Shown: one piece after another, positions 24,789 to 33,576 of the stretch
Layout: each line of letters begins with the position of its first letter
Numbering within the stretch: the stretch's first letter is position 1
Assembly: GCF_050632385.1 (NCBI RefSeq)
Contig: NZ_CP192599.1
Coordinates: forward strand, 5,394,001-5,458,000
DNA: 64,000 nt
Reading direction: 5' to 3'
Source: Humitalea sp050632385
GTDB taxonomy: Bacteria; Pseudomonadota; Alphaproteobacteria; Acetobacterales; Acetobacteraceae
Made by a program: the position numbers and the translations under genes
The notes under the pieces: model-generated
Told to the model about the DNA's origin: nothing
What the model saw: only the letters and a program-made list of their open reading frames with translations
The model's database searches: none

Positions 24789-25765
24789 GCCGCGGGCCGT
24801 TCGGCGAAATGGCACCAGGCGCTGTGGCCGGGTGCGACCTCCATCCCAGGCGGCAGGGTGCCGCAGCGCTCGGCACGCTGCGCACAGCGATCCTGGTAGA
24901 CGCAGCCAGGCGGCAGAGCAAAAAGGTTCGGCGGCGTGCCGCCGGTCAGCCGGTATCCCGTGCTGGCGATGCGGCGCGGTGTGCTGGCCAGCAGTGCCCG
25001 CGTGTAGGGATGCGCCGGGTTGCGAAACACCTGCTTCACCGGCCCCTGTTCGACGATCGTGCCGGCGAACATCACCGCGACCCTGTCGCAGTAATGCGCG
25101 ATGACGCCGAGGTCATGGGTGATCATCATCGCCCCCATGTTCCGCCGGCGCACCAGGTCGCGCAACGTGTCCAGCACCTGCGCCTGCACCGTCACATCCA
25201 GGCCGGTGGTCGGCTCGTCCGCGATCAGCAGCTTGGGGCGGTTCACCAGCGCCAGCGCCATCAGCACCCGCTGCGCCATGCCGCCCGAAAGCTGGTGCGG
25301 CCAGGCGAGCAGGCGGCGCTCCGCATCCGGGATGCCGACTTCCTCCAGCATCTCCAGCGCGCGTTGGCGGGCCGCGGCGGCGCCCACCGGCCCGCGCCGG
25401 CGCTGCATGCGGGTCAGCTGGTCGCCAATGCGCATCAGCGGATCGAGCGAAGTGCGCGGCGATTGCACCACCATGGTCAGGTCGGTGCCACGGATGCGGT
25501 TCAGCGCACGTTCGTCGAGGCCCAGCAATTCCTGCCCCGCGAAACGGGCCGACCCGCCGGCAATCCGCGCCGGGGGGCGCAGCAGGCCGAGCAGCGCCAG
25601 CGTGGTCAGCGATTTGCCGGCGCCGCTTTCGCCGACAAGGCCCAGGATCTCACCACTGTCGAGCGTGAAGCTCACGCCGTTCAAGGCGGTGGCCACGCGT
25701 GTGCGATTGTACAGGTCGCGCGCGACGAAATGGACGCGCAGGTCCTCGACCGCCAACAGGCTCAT
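24785..25765 (-). CDS. Oligopeptide-type ABC transporter ATPase (OppD/DppD-like)
   Basis: The start at 25765 overlaps the permease stop (ATGA). The 326-residue ATPase shows GLVGESGAGKSLTTLALLGL (Walker A), VVQSPRTSLDPLMRIG (Q-loop), QLSGGMAQRVLMALALV (signature), LLIADEPTTGLD (Walker B) and MITHD (H-loop). The C-terminal oligo_HPY region includes GCVYQDRCAQRAERC. Together with OppF-like and the two permeases it makes a complete importer in the dipeptide/oligopeptide/nickel family. Confidence 0.92.
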   Translation of the reverse strand: MSLLAVEDLRVHFVARDLYNRTRVATALNGVSFTLDSGEILGLVGESGAGKSLTTLALLGLLRPPARIAGGSARFAGQELLGLDERALNRIRGTDLTMVVQSPRTSLDPLMRIGDQLTRMQRRRGPVGAAAARQRALEMLEEVGIPDAERRLLAWPHQLSGGMAQRVLMALALVNRPKLLIADEPTTGLDVTVQAQVLDTLRDLVRRRNMGAMMITHDLGVIAHYCDRVAVMFAGTIVEQGPVKQVFRNPAHPYTRALLASTPRRIASTGYRLTGGTPPNLFALPPGCVYQDRCAQRAERCGTLPPGMEVAPGHSAWCHFAERPAA

Positions 25766-26637
25766 TTGCCGCTGGCCCGCCGGCGCGGATCCAGCAAATC
25801 CTGCACGCCATCGCCCAGCAGATTCAGCCCGATCACCAACAGGATCAGCGCCACGCCGGGCAGTGTTGCGACCCACCATTCGCCGGAGATCACATATTCC
25901 GCGCCCTGCCGGATCATCGCGCCCCATTCCGGCGCCGGTGCCTGGATGCCGACGCCGACGAAGGCCAGCGTCGCGGAAATGCGGACCGCCCAGGCCATGC
26001 GGATCGGCAATTGCGCCGTGGCCCCAAGGATCGCGTTGGGCAGGATGTGCACAAGCATGATCCGGCCCGTCGAACAGCCCTGCGCGCGCGCGGCCAGGAC
26101 AAAGGGCGCGTTGCGCAGGGCCAGGACCTCCGCCCGCACCAGCCGGATGAAGATCGGGCTGTCGAGTAGGCCGACGACCAGCACCACGTTGACCAGCGAC
26201 GGCCCGGCCGCCGCGACCACCGCCAGCGCCAGGATGATGGTCGGGAAGGCGCGCAGCACATCGGTCGTGCGCATCAAGACCTCATCCACCCAGCCGCCGC
26301 GATACCCGGCCAGCAGGCCCAGCGGCACGCCGGCTGTCAGGCTGATGAGCCCGGCCGGCAGCAGGATGGCGAAGGCATAGCGGCTGCCATGGATGATGCG
26401 CGACAGCAGGTCCATGCCATTGCCGTCGGTGCCGAACAAGAAGCCGGGTTGCGGTGGTTGCAACACGTGGTTGGGAAAACTCAGCACCGGATTATGCGGT
26501 GCCAGCCATGGCGCGAAGATCGCGACCAGGGCGAAGGCCAGAACGATCAGGAAGCCGACGGCAAACGTCGGACTGCGCCGTGCGATGCCGACCAGCAGCA
26601 GCGCGCGCGGGGGTGGGATCGCTTCGGTGGCGGACAT
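25762..26637 (-). CDS. ABC transporter permease (DppC-like)
   Basis: The 291-residue inner-membrane protein has six predicted helices and the N-terminal OppC-type segment (FAPWLAPHNPVLSF, FLFGTDGNGMDLLSRII). The EAA loop is seen as EVLALRNAPFVLAARAQGCS followed by IMLVHILPNAI. Start chosen at MSATEAIPPP because the upstream extension overlaps the other permease gene and looks non-coding. It forms the channel with the DppB-like permease; 1 bp separates the two genes. Confidence 0.92.
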   Translation of the reverse strand: MSATEAIPPPRALLLVGIARRSPTFAVGFLIVLAFALVAIFAPWLAPHNPVLSFPNHVLQPPQPGFLFGTDGNGMDLLSRIIHGSRYAFAILLPAGLISLTAGVPLGLLAGYRGGWVDEVLMRTTDVLRAFPTIILALAVVAAAGPSLVNVVLVVGLLDSPIFIRLVRAEVLALRNAPFVLAARAQGCSTGRIMLVHILPNAILGATAQLPIRMAWAVRISATLAFVGVGIQAPAPEWGAMIRQGAEYVISGEWWVATLPGVALILLVIGLNLLGDGVQDLLDPRRRASGK

Positions 26638-26638
26638 G

Positions 26639-27649
26639 TCAGTTCCGCGGTTCAAGCAGCAACCCGGCCAGGTCGACCAGGAGGAAGGCCACCACCGAAC
26701 AGACTGCCAGCGCCAGGACATAGCCCTGCACGGCGGCGAAATCGCTCTGCATGATCGCGTTCAGCCCCCAATGGCCGAGCCCACCGCGCGCAAAAACATA
26801 TTCGATCAGCGATCCGGTGGCGAAGAGCGACACCAGTTCGACGCCGGCGAAGGTGATCAGCGGGACCAGCGCCCCACGCGCCACGATGCGCTGGATGCGG
26901 CCGTTCGAAAAACCGGCGGCGCGGGCGTAGAGGACATGGTCGCTGCCCAGCAGTTCGATGGCGATGGCGCGGGTCTGCTTGATCACCGGGCCACCCGCGG
27001 CCAGCATCAGGCACGACACCGGCAGGACCAGGTGCCCGATGGAGGAGCGGGCCGCGTCCCAATCCCCCGCGAGCATCGCATCCAGGGTCGGGAAGCCGGT
27101 CGCCACGGGTGGTGCCATCAGCTCCATCGAGATCAACCCCATCGGCGCCGGCGCCCAGCCGAGCAGATAGAAGAACACGAAGATCGCCATAAGTCCGAGC
27201 CAATAGGTCGGCACCGAAAACCCCAGCAGCGCGATGCCACGGCTGAGCTGGTCAAAAATCCGGTTCGGATACAGCGCCGCATGCAACCCGATCGGCACGC
27301 CGATCAGCAGCGACAGCACCAGCGCCGGTATCACCAACTCCAGCGTGATGGGCATGAGGCTGACCAGATGGTGCAGGATCGGCGTGCCGTCCTGCCAGGA
27401 GCGCCCCAGATCGCCATGCGCCAGGCGCAGCAGGTAGTGCCCAAACTGCATCCACAACGGCTGGTCAAGCCCAAGATCCTGCCGCACCTGCGCCAGGATG
27501 ATCGGGTCGGCGATCGGCCCGGCGATCATCGCCGCCGGGTCCTGCTGCCCGATGCGCACCAGCATGAAGGTGATGAACAGGATGCCGAGCAGGACCGGGA
27601 TGCTGACCAGAAGCCGTCGGGCGATGAAGACAGAGACAAAACGAAACAC
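26639..27649 (-). CDS. ABC transporter permease (DppB-like)
   Basis: The GTG at 27649 gives 336 residues starting VFRFVSVFIARRLLVSIPVL, a typical DppB N-terminus with the first membrane helix. DPAAMIAGPIADPIILAQVR and LGRSWQDGTPI are the periplasmic loop, and the EAA loop is LLGSDHVLYARAAGFSNGR. The frame runs on upstream to 28117, but that part overlaps the receptor gene and is non-coding in appearance. It lies 17 bp after the receptor gene. Confidence 0.92.
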   Translation of the reverse strand: MFRFVSVFIARRLLVSIPVLLGILFITFMLVRIGQQDPAAMIAGPIADPIILAQVRQDLGLDQPLWMQFGHYLLRLAHGDLGRSWQDGTPILHHLVSLMPITLELVIPALVLSLLIGVPIGLHAALYPNRIFDQLSRGIALLGFSVPTYWLGLMAIFVFFYLLGWAPAPMGLISMELMAPPVATGFPTLDAMLAGDWDAARSSIGHLVLPVSCLMLAAGGPVIKQTRAIAIELLGSDHVLYARAAGFSNGRIQRIVARGALVPLITFAGVELVSLFATGSLIEYVFARGGLGHWGLNAIMQSDFAAVQGYVLALAVCSVVAFLLVDLAGLLLEPRN

Positions 27650-27666
27650 CGGCCTTGGCGACCCCC

Positions 27667-29265
27667 TCAGCCTTCGGCGCGCAGGCTTTTCCAGGCCAGC
27701 CGGTTGTGCGGATACCAGGTGAAGCCGCCGACGCGGGCGGCGAAGACCTCGTGGTTCCCGGGCAGGAACAATTCCACGATGGCCGCATAGCGGGCCTGTT
27801 CGCGCTGCGCCTCGGCCACCAGATCGGCCCATTTCGTGTCGTCGCGTTCGGAGATCGAGGCGTCGATCAAGGCATCGAGACGCGGGTTGTTGTTGCCGTT
27901 GACGTTGGACCCGCCGCGGCTGTGGGTGGAGAGGAAGAGATTGTAGGATGGATCGGCGACGAAACTCGCGGCCCAATGCGTGATGAAGGGCAGCGACCAG
28001 ACATTCACCGCGCGGCGCGCCGTCATTTCGGTCGGCGGAATCCGCTTCGGCGTCGCGCGGATATTGGCCTTGGCGAGCGAGGCCTGCATCTGCAGCGCCA
28101 CCCCCTCCTCCCACCACCAGTTCGTGCTGTATTCGAGGGTGATGTCGATGCCACCCGCGTGCCCCGCCTCGGCCAGCAGCGCCTTCGCCTTGTCGTAGTC
28201 CGTCTCGTAGGTGAAGGATTCGACATAGCCAGGGATTTTTGGTGCGAGCACGGAGCGCGAGCGCGTCGCCAACCCCATGAAGACGGCCGTGCCGATGGCG
28301 TCGTAGTCGGTGGCATAGGCGACGGCCTGGCGCACCCGTACATCGGTAAAGGGCTCCAGCCGCGGGTTCATTCGCACCGTGGCGCTGGCCGTGCCGAGCA
28401 CGCTATCGACCCGCACGTTCCTGTCGCGGCGCAGTTCGGCGATCTGTTGCAGGGGGATTTGTTCGGCGTATTGCACCTGCCCGGTGCGCACGAGCGCCAC
28501 GCGGGTCGCGGCGGAGGGGACTTCCCGCCAGACGATGCGGTTGTAGTAGGGGGCGGGGAAGACGTAGTTCGGGTTCGCGACGAAAACCGCCTGCTGGCCC
28601 TGCCGCACCTCCTGCACATGATACGGGCCGTAGCCGCAGGAGTTCTGGCCGAGCCAGCGCGTGGCGAAAGGATCGTCGGGCAGGGCGTGCTTCTTCGCCT
28701 CGGTGCTGTCGAACAGCGCCGGGATGTGCAGCGCCATCACCGAGAGGAAAATACGATTCGGCGTGTTCAGGGTGAACTTCACCTGGTCGGGGGCCAGGGC
28801 CTCGACCGACTTGATCTGCGCCACGGTCTTCATGAACAGGCCGGTGCGCCGCTGGCTGTCCGACTTCTGGTAGGTCCAGGTGATGTCCTCGGCCGTCAGT
28901 GCATTGCCGAAGGGGCTGCGGACATCGGGGCGCAGCTTGAAGATGTATTCCAGCCCGTCGTCGGAAACGGTCCAGCTTTCCGCGAAATGCGGTTCGAAGC
29001 TGCTGAAGTCGAGTTCCGGCTTGCCGTCGGCGCCGGTGCGCACGGGGTGCCGCACCAGGCCCTCGTAGATGTTGACGGTGCTCTCGATCTGGCCCGGCAC
29101 CCAGGCATCCGGATCGAAGCCCTTGGGCGTCGTGCCCATGGCCAGGATCAGGGTACGGACGGCAGGCTGCGCCTGGGCCTCCCCATCCGGCGCGAAGGCG
29201 CTGAACAGCGGCGCCGCGGCCAACCCGGCCATCAGGTCTCGACGAGGCAGAACCATCGGCGGCAT
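27667..29265 (-). CDS. Oligopeptide-type ABC solute-binding protein (family 5)
   Basis: The ATG at 29265 has GGAG 5 bp upstream. The 532-residue product has a signal peptide with the arginine pair MVLPRRDLMAGLAAAPLFSA and a family-5 receptor fold: DPDAWVPGQIESTVNIYEGL, EDITWTYQKSD, NSCGYGPYHVQEVRQGQ and RVRQAVAYATDYDAIGTAVF. Such receptors bind peptides, opines, glutathione, or in catabolic islands other small organics. It is the first gene of a leftward operon: receptor, two permeases, two ATPases, amidohydrolase. The divergent spacer to the ligase gene holds a palindromic operator at 29323-29340. Confidence 0.92.
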   Translation of the reverse strand: MPPMVLPRRDLMAGLAAAPLFSAFAPDGEAQAQPAVRTLILAMGTTPKGFDPDAWVPGQIESTVNIYEGLVRHPVRTGADGKPELDFSSFEPHFAESWTVSDDGLEYIFKLRPDVRSPFGNALTAEDITWTYQKSDSQRRTGLFMKTVAQIKSVEALAPDQVKFTLNTPNRIFLSVMALHIPALFDSTEAKKHALPDDPFATRWLGQNSCGYGPYHVQEVRQGQQAVFVANPNYVFPAPYYNRIVWREVPSAATRVALVRTGQVQYAEQIPLQQIAELRRDRNVRVDSVLGTASATVRMNPRLEPFTDVRVRQAVAYATDYDAIGTAVFMGLATRSRSVLAPKIPGYVESFTYETDYDKAKALLAEAGHAGGIDITLEYSTNWWWEEGVALQMQASLAKANIRATPKRIPPTEMTARRAVNVWSLPFITHWAASFVADPSYNLFLSTHSRGGSNVNGNNNPRLDALIDASISERDDTKWADLVAEAQREQARYAAIVELFLPGNHEVFAARVGGFTWYPHNRLAWKSLRAEG

Positions 29266-29321
29266 CGCTCCAGACAGTGGCTCGGCGCCCATGAAGATGT
29301 GCGGGCGGCCGCTTGTGTATG

Positions 29322-29341
29322 TTGTATTATCGGCAATACAT
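29322..29341. promoter_or_regulatory. Candidate GntR operator, ABC importer / acyl-CoA ligase promoter
   Basis: TGTATT (29323-29328) and AATACA (29335-29340) are perfect inverted arms around ATCGGC. The site lies 36 bp before the ligase ATG and 57 bp before the receptor ATG. A related sequence, sharing TTGT-TTATC--CA--ACAT, lies at 36226-36245 next to the gntR gene. TGT/ACA half-sites of this spacing are common for HutC-type GntR repressors. Confidence 0.55.
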
Positions 29342-29376
29342 TTGGGCATGCGTCAAGCCACATTCAGGGACCGCCG

Positions 29377-30897
29377 ATGCTGATTTCCCATGGGATTCGC
29401 GCGGCGGCAGCGCGCACGCCAGGCAAGATCGCGTTGCAGGAAGACGCACGCCAGATCACCTTCGCCGCGCTGATCGAGCGCATCGACCGGGTGGGTCACC
29501 TGGCGCAATCGGGGCTCGGGCTGCGGCATGGCGAGCGTGCCGTGATCCTGGCGCCGAACCGGATCGAATACCTGGAAGTGGTTGCGGGCCTGTCCGCCGT
29601 GGGCGTCGCCGTCGCCAGCATCGGGCCGGCGGCATCGCTGCCCGAGATCCGCTTCATCTGCGAGGATTCGGCCGCGCGCGTGCTCTTCGTCGATGCCGCG
29701 TTGGAGGAGGCCGCGCGCGCGGCGATCCCCGCGTCGGTCGAGCAGGTGATTGTCTTCGGCGACCAGTACGAGGGCCTGCTGCAACGTGCCGCGACATCGC
29801 CCTGCGTTGCCGCGACGACGGAGCAGGATATCTTCTCCATCCCCTATACCTCAGGCTCTACCGGGCGCCCCAAGGGGGTGATGCTATCGCATCGGGGCCG
29901 CATCCTGTCGGCTTTCTGCATGGCGGCCGAACACGGTTGCTATTCGCCGGACGACCGCGCCATCGCGACCACGCCGATGTTCCATGGCGCGGGCCTGCTG
30001 ATGGCGCTGACGCCGATTTTCTTCGGCGGGTCCGTCCGCGTCCTGCAACGCTTCGATGTCGAGAAGCTGCTGCATGCCATCGGCGATTTCGGCGCGACCA
30101 GCGCCTATCTGGTGCCGACGCATTTCGCGGCACTGTTCGCCATGTCGGCCGAAGCGCGCGGAAAATTCCGTGTCGGCACGCTGAAGGCGGTGATCTCCGG
30201 CACCGCACCGCTGGCCCAGGCCTTGAAGTCCGAGATCATCGGCTATTTTGGCGATGGCAGATTGTACGAACGCTACGGCGCCACCGAAACCTCCATCGCC
30301 ACCTGCCTGCGCCCAGCCGATCAGTTGCGAAAAATCGCCTGCGTCGGGCTGCCGTTGCCGCTGACCCGCGTGCAGGTGCGGGGCGATGACGGGCGGGCGC
30401 TGCCGCCGGGTGAGGTTGGCGAACTCGCCGTGTGTTCACCTTATATGTTCAGCGGCTACCTCAACATGCCGGAGGCGACCGCGGCGGGCATGCGCGATGG
30501 TTGGTTCGTCACCGGCGACCTCGCGCGGCGTGACGAGGAAGGCTACGTCTACCTGGTCGACCGCAAGAACGACATGATCATCTCCGGCGGCGAGAACGTG
30601 TACCCGCGTGAGGTCGAGGAGGTGCTGCGTGCACACCCCGCCGTCGCGGATTGCGCGGTGACCGGCGCGCCGCATCCCTATTGGGGCGAAGCGATCGTGG
30701 CCTTTGTCGTGCCGCGCCCCGGTACGGTCCCGGATGTCGCGGTGCTGCTGGACCTCTGCCGCCAACACCTGTCGCGCTACAAGGTGCCCAAGGACATCCG
30801 GCTGGTCGAAAGCCTGCCGCGCAACAGCATGGGCAAGGTGCTGCGACGGGACCTGCGCGACGGGCTGCGCGCCGAAGCGGCGGCGACAACGACGTAA
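29377..30897 (+). CDS. AMP-dependent acyl-CoA synthetase/ligase
   Basis: The 506-residue adenylate-forming enzyme has the P-loop-like A3 motif IPYTSGSTGRPKGVM, A5 YERYGATETS, A7 WFVTGDLARRDEEGY, A8 hinge VDRKNDMIISGGENVYPREV and the catalytic Lys in NSMGKVLRR. It activates a carboxylic acid with ATP and transfers it to CoA. ATG 29377 is the first good start after the divergent operator. It is followed after 20 bp by the aldolase-like gene, and opposite the ABC importer, so the imported acid or its product is the likely substrate. Confidence 0.93.
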   Translation: MLISHGIRAAAARTPGKIALQEDARQITFAALIERIDRVGHLAQSGLGLRHGERAVILAPNRIEYLEVVAGLSAVGVAVASIGPAASLPEIRFICEDSAARVLFVDAALEEAARAAIPASVEQVIVFGDQYEGLLQRAATSPCVAATTEQDIFSIPYTSGSTGRPKGVMLSHRGRILSAFCMAAEHGCYSPDDRAIATTPMFHGAGLLMALTPIFFGGSVRVLQRFDVEKLLHAIGDFGATSAYLVPTHFAALFAMSAEARGKFRVGTLKAVISGTAPLAQALKSEIIGYFGDGRLYERYGATETSIATCLRPADQLRKIACVGLPLPLTRVQVRGDDGRALPPGEVGELAVCSPYMFSGYLNMPEATAAGMRDGWFVTGDLARRDEEGYVYLVDRKNDMIISGGENVYPREVEEVLRAHPAVADCAVTGAPHPYWGEAIVAFVVPRPGTVPDVAVLLDLCRQHLSRYKVPKDIRLVESLPRNSMGKVLRRDLRDGLRAEAAATTT

Positions 30898-30917
30898 CAA
30901 GAAGGGAGCCAATTCCG

Positions 30918-31673
30918 ATGGACGGCCTGACCCAGGCGACCGCGGCCGATGAATGGCAATTGCGCTGCGACCTCGCGGCGCTGTACCGGCTGGTCGCGCA
31001 CCACAAGATGACCGACCTGATCTATACGCACATCAGCGCGCGGGTGCCGGGGCCGGAGCATCACTTCCTGATCAACCGCTACGGCGTGCTGTTCCATGAG
31101 ATGCGTGCCTCCGACCTCGTGAAGATCGACCTGGATGGGCGGGTCGTCGAGGATCAGCCGGAAAGCAAGCGCATCAATACCGCGGGTTTCATCATCCATT
31201 CCGCCATCCACATGGCGCGCCCCGACCTGGCCTGCGTGATCCATACGCATACGCCCGATGGCATCGCCGTGTCGGTGCAGGACCATGGGCTGCTGCCGCT
31301 GACGCAGCAATCGATGAAGTTCTACAAGCGCATCGCCTATCACGACTACGAAGGCATCTCCCTGGACCTGTCGGAGCGGGAGCGGCTGGTACGCGACCTC
31401 GGGTCGCACAAGGCGATGATCCTGCACAGCCACGGGCTTCTGGTCGGTGGTGCGACGATCCACGAGGCCTTCCACAACATCTACTACCTGGAACGCGCCT
31501 GCCAGACGCAGATCAAGGCGCTTGGTGGCGGCGGCAAGCTGAAGCTGCCGCCGGCGGCCGTCTGCGAACATGCGGCGCGGCAGTTCGATGCGCTCTCCGC
31601 CGAACACTACGCCTTCTTCTGGAATTCCGCCTTGCGCCTGGTGGAGGCCGAAGCCCCGGCGATCCGGCGTTGA
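30918..31673 (+). CDS. Class II aldolase/adducin family protein
   Basis: The 251-residue protein starts 13 bp after GGGAG (30904-30908). The zinc-binding His residues of the aldolase fold are visible in YTHISARVPG, CVIHTHTPDGIA and AMILHSHGLLVGG. The class includes fuculose-phosphate aldolases and, in catabolic clusters, decarboxylases or hydrolases acting on keto acids. The ligand phosphate-binding residues are not obvious, so a sugar-phosphate substrate is not certain. It overlaps the following hydrolase gene by 4 bp. Confidence 0.88.
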   Translation: MDGLTQATAADEWQLRCDLAALYRLVAHHKMTDLIYTHISARVPGPEHHFLINRYGVLFHEMRASDLVKIDLDGRVVEDQPESKRINTAGFIIHSAIHMARPDLACVIHTHTPDGIAVSVQDHGLLPLTQQSMKFYKRIAYHDYEGISLDLSERERLVRDLGSHKAMILHSHGLLVGGATIHEAFHNIYYLERACQTQIKALGGGGKLKLPPAAVCEHAARQFDALSAEHYAFFWNSALRLVEAEAPAIRR

Positions 31674-33334
31674 GCGCCGCCATCACGCGCCATTTCGTCA
31701 CCGTCGGCGGGCGCCGCATACACTATCGCCGTGTGGGGGAAGGCCCGGCGCTGGCGATGCTGCATGCCTCGCCGCGCTCGGCCACAGAACTGCGGCCGAA
31801 CCAGGAGGTTTTTGCCGGCCGCTTCACCACGCTGGCCTTCGACACGCCAGGTTTCGGCCTGTCCGACCTACTGCCGCTGGCGCAGCCGGAGACGGAGGAC
31901 CTGGCCGATGCGCTGGCCGAAACGCTCGATGCGCTGGGTGTCGGCCAGGTGGCAGTCTATGGCCGCCACACGGGGGCCTCGGTCGCCGTGGAATTCGCGG
32001 CACGCCATGGCAACCGCTGCGCGATGGCGCTGACCAACGGCTTCCCGATCTACTCCAAGGCGCAGCAACAGGATCGGCTGACGCGCTACCTGAATCCGAT
32101 CGTGCCGAGTTTCGCCGGCGAACATCTGCTCTGGCTCTGGTATCGCTTCCGCGACCAGCACGTGTTCTGGCCATGGCACGAACATGATTTGGCGCATCGC
32201 GCGAATGCCGAGGTGCCGGACCTCGCGACCCTGCATCGGGGCGTGATGGAGTTTCTTGAGGCGGGGGACAATTATCGCATCGGCTATGCGACGGCCTTTC
32301 GCCATCGCGGGTTGGATGCGCTGCCCGACCTGAAGGTGCCGGTGTGCTTCGGCAACCGCCGCAGCGACAGCATCTTCAAGACCATGTCGCTCTATCCGCC
32401 GGAGGCCTGGACGCAGGAGATGCCGGCGGAGACGCTGGCGGCCGCGCGCGCCGAATTGGCCGTTCTGTTGCGACATCCGGCAAAGGGCGAGGTTCCCGCA
32501 CCACCGCCGACCAACGCCATCGCCGGGCGCACGACGCTGGACTTTGTCGCGGTCGACGGCGTGCAGGTGTTGACGCGCAGCATGGGTGACCTGTCGGCCG
32601 GCAATGTGTTGATGCTGCTGCATCGCCTGCCGGGTTCATCGGCGCTTTATGACGAGATGATCACGACGCTCGGCGCGCGGCGACCGGTCCTGGCGCTGGA
32701 CCTGCCCGGGCATGGCGAATCCGATGCACCGCCCGAGGCGACGGCGAGCATCGAGGCGGCCGCGGGCTGGGTGCTGCGCGTGCTGGATGCGCTCAACCTC
32801 GGCACCGTCAGCCTCTACGGCCATCAGGGCGGCGCGTCCGTGGCGATCGAGGTGGCCCTGCGCCAACCCCAACGTGTCCACGCCTTGGCGTTGGACGCGC
32901 CCGTGGCACTGCCGGCCGTCCCGCGCGAACAGATCGGCGCGCGCTGGCTGGAGGGCGTGGCCCCGCTGACCCCGGTCTGGAACGGCGACCACCTGCTGCG
33001 CGCCTGGCACATGCGGCGCGACATGGAATTGTGGTTCCCCTGGAACGACCGTCGCCCCGCCACCGCGCGCAAGCACGCGCCGCGGATCGATCCCGCCGCG
33101 CTGACCCTGGAACTGCGGGAGGTCATGAAGCAGCCGGAGAGTTTTGCGCCCGCCTGGCGCGCCGTCTGGTCCTATCCGACGCGGGAAAGGCTGGCCTTGA
33201 CGACGCAACCCTGCCTGTTGCTGGCCAATAGCAGCGACGTCTTCGCGCCCTGGATCGACGAGGCCGCGGCGGTTCGCCCGGATGCGCGCCTGTTTCGCGA
33301 CGCGGACCCGACCGAGGCGCTGCGCGATTTCTAG
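31670..33334 (+). CDS. Tandem alpha/beta-hydrolase with replaced nucleophiles
   Basis: The 554-residue protein (GTG/TTG-type start at 31670, overlapping the aldolase stop) has two alpha/beta-hydrolase domains in one chain, about residues 1-285 and 286-554. Each begins with the oxyanion-hole region (LAMLHASPRSATEL; LMLLHRLPGSSALYD) and the strand-turn FDTPGFGLSD or LDLPGHGESD. The nucleophile elbow reads YGRHTGAS in domain 1 (His100) and YGHQGGAS in domain 2 (Gln386), where G-x-S-x-G is expected. Thus both Ser nucleophiles appear missing. It may use other chemistry (a His at this elbow is known in a divergent hydrolase branch) or act on the CoA ester made upstream. Confidence 0.8.
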   Translation: MSAAITRHFVTVGGRRIHYRRVGEGPALAMLHASPRSATELRPNQEVFAGRFTTLAFDTPGFGLSDLLPLAQPETEDLADALAETLDALGVGQVAVYGRHTGASVAVEFAARHGNRCAMALTNGFPIYSKAQQQDRLTRYLNPIVPSFAGEHLLWLWYRFRDQHVFWPWHEHDLAHRANAEVPDLATLHRGVMEFLEAGDNYRIGYATAFRHRGLDALPDLKVPVCFGNRRSDSIFKTMSLYPPEAWTQEMPAETLAAARAELAVLLRHPAKGEVPAPPPTNAIAGRTTLDFVAVDGVQVLTRSMGDLSAGNVLMLLHRLPGSSALYDEMITTLGARRPVLALDLPGHGESDAPPEATASIEAAAGWVLRVLDALNLGTVSLYGHQGGASVAIEVALRQPQRVHALALDAPVALPAVPREQIGARWLEGVAPLTPVWNGDHLLRAWHMRRDMELWFPWNDRRPATARKHAPRIDPAALTLELREVMKQPESFAPAWRAVWSYPTRERLALTTQPCLLLANSSDVFAPWIDEAAAVRPDARLFRDADPTEALRDF

Positions 33335-33576
33335 GGCAGCAAGGGGTGCAGCACGCGTTCGGCAAAGGCGTCGCGTCGTGCCCGGCGCGCGTCATCGAAG
33401 GCGGCGGGATCGGTGGGCGCATCCAGCGCGCCGAGATCAATACCCTTTGCCGCCAAAATCTCCTCCAGACCCTGCAGCCGGTCGGCCAGTGCGTAGGTTT
33501 CCATCGCCAGCGCGATGGTCACCCGCATCAGATCCGCTTTTGGTAGATCGGCCAGATAGTCGAAGTCATTCGGCAT
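33331..33576 (-). CDS. Small protein of unknown function (81 aa)
   Basis: ATG at 33576 gives MPNDFDYLADLPKADLMRVT onward, a mostly helical acidic/hydrophobic protein (LAMETYALADRLQGLEEILA) ending RRDAFAERVLHPLLP. It overlaps the methyltransferase gene by 11 bp, indicating translational coupling. Its TAG stop lies in the CTAG at 33331-33334 that also carries the TAG stop of the convergent hydrolase gene. No family was recognised; it may be an accessory subunit of the methyltransferase. Confidence 0.65.
   Translation of the reverse strand: MPNDFDYLADLPKADLMRVTIALAMETYALADRLQGLEEILAAKGIDLGALDAPTDPAAFDDARRARRDAFAERVLHPLLP

Noticed and set aside
26393..27790. Long plus-strand frames over the ABC permease genes
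   Set aside because: The minus-strand products are typical DppB/DppC permeases; the plus frames are His/Gln/Arg-rich shadows.
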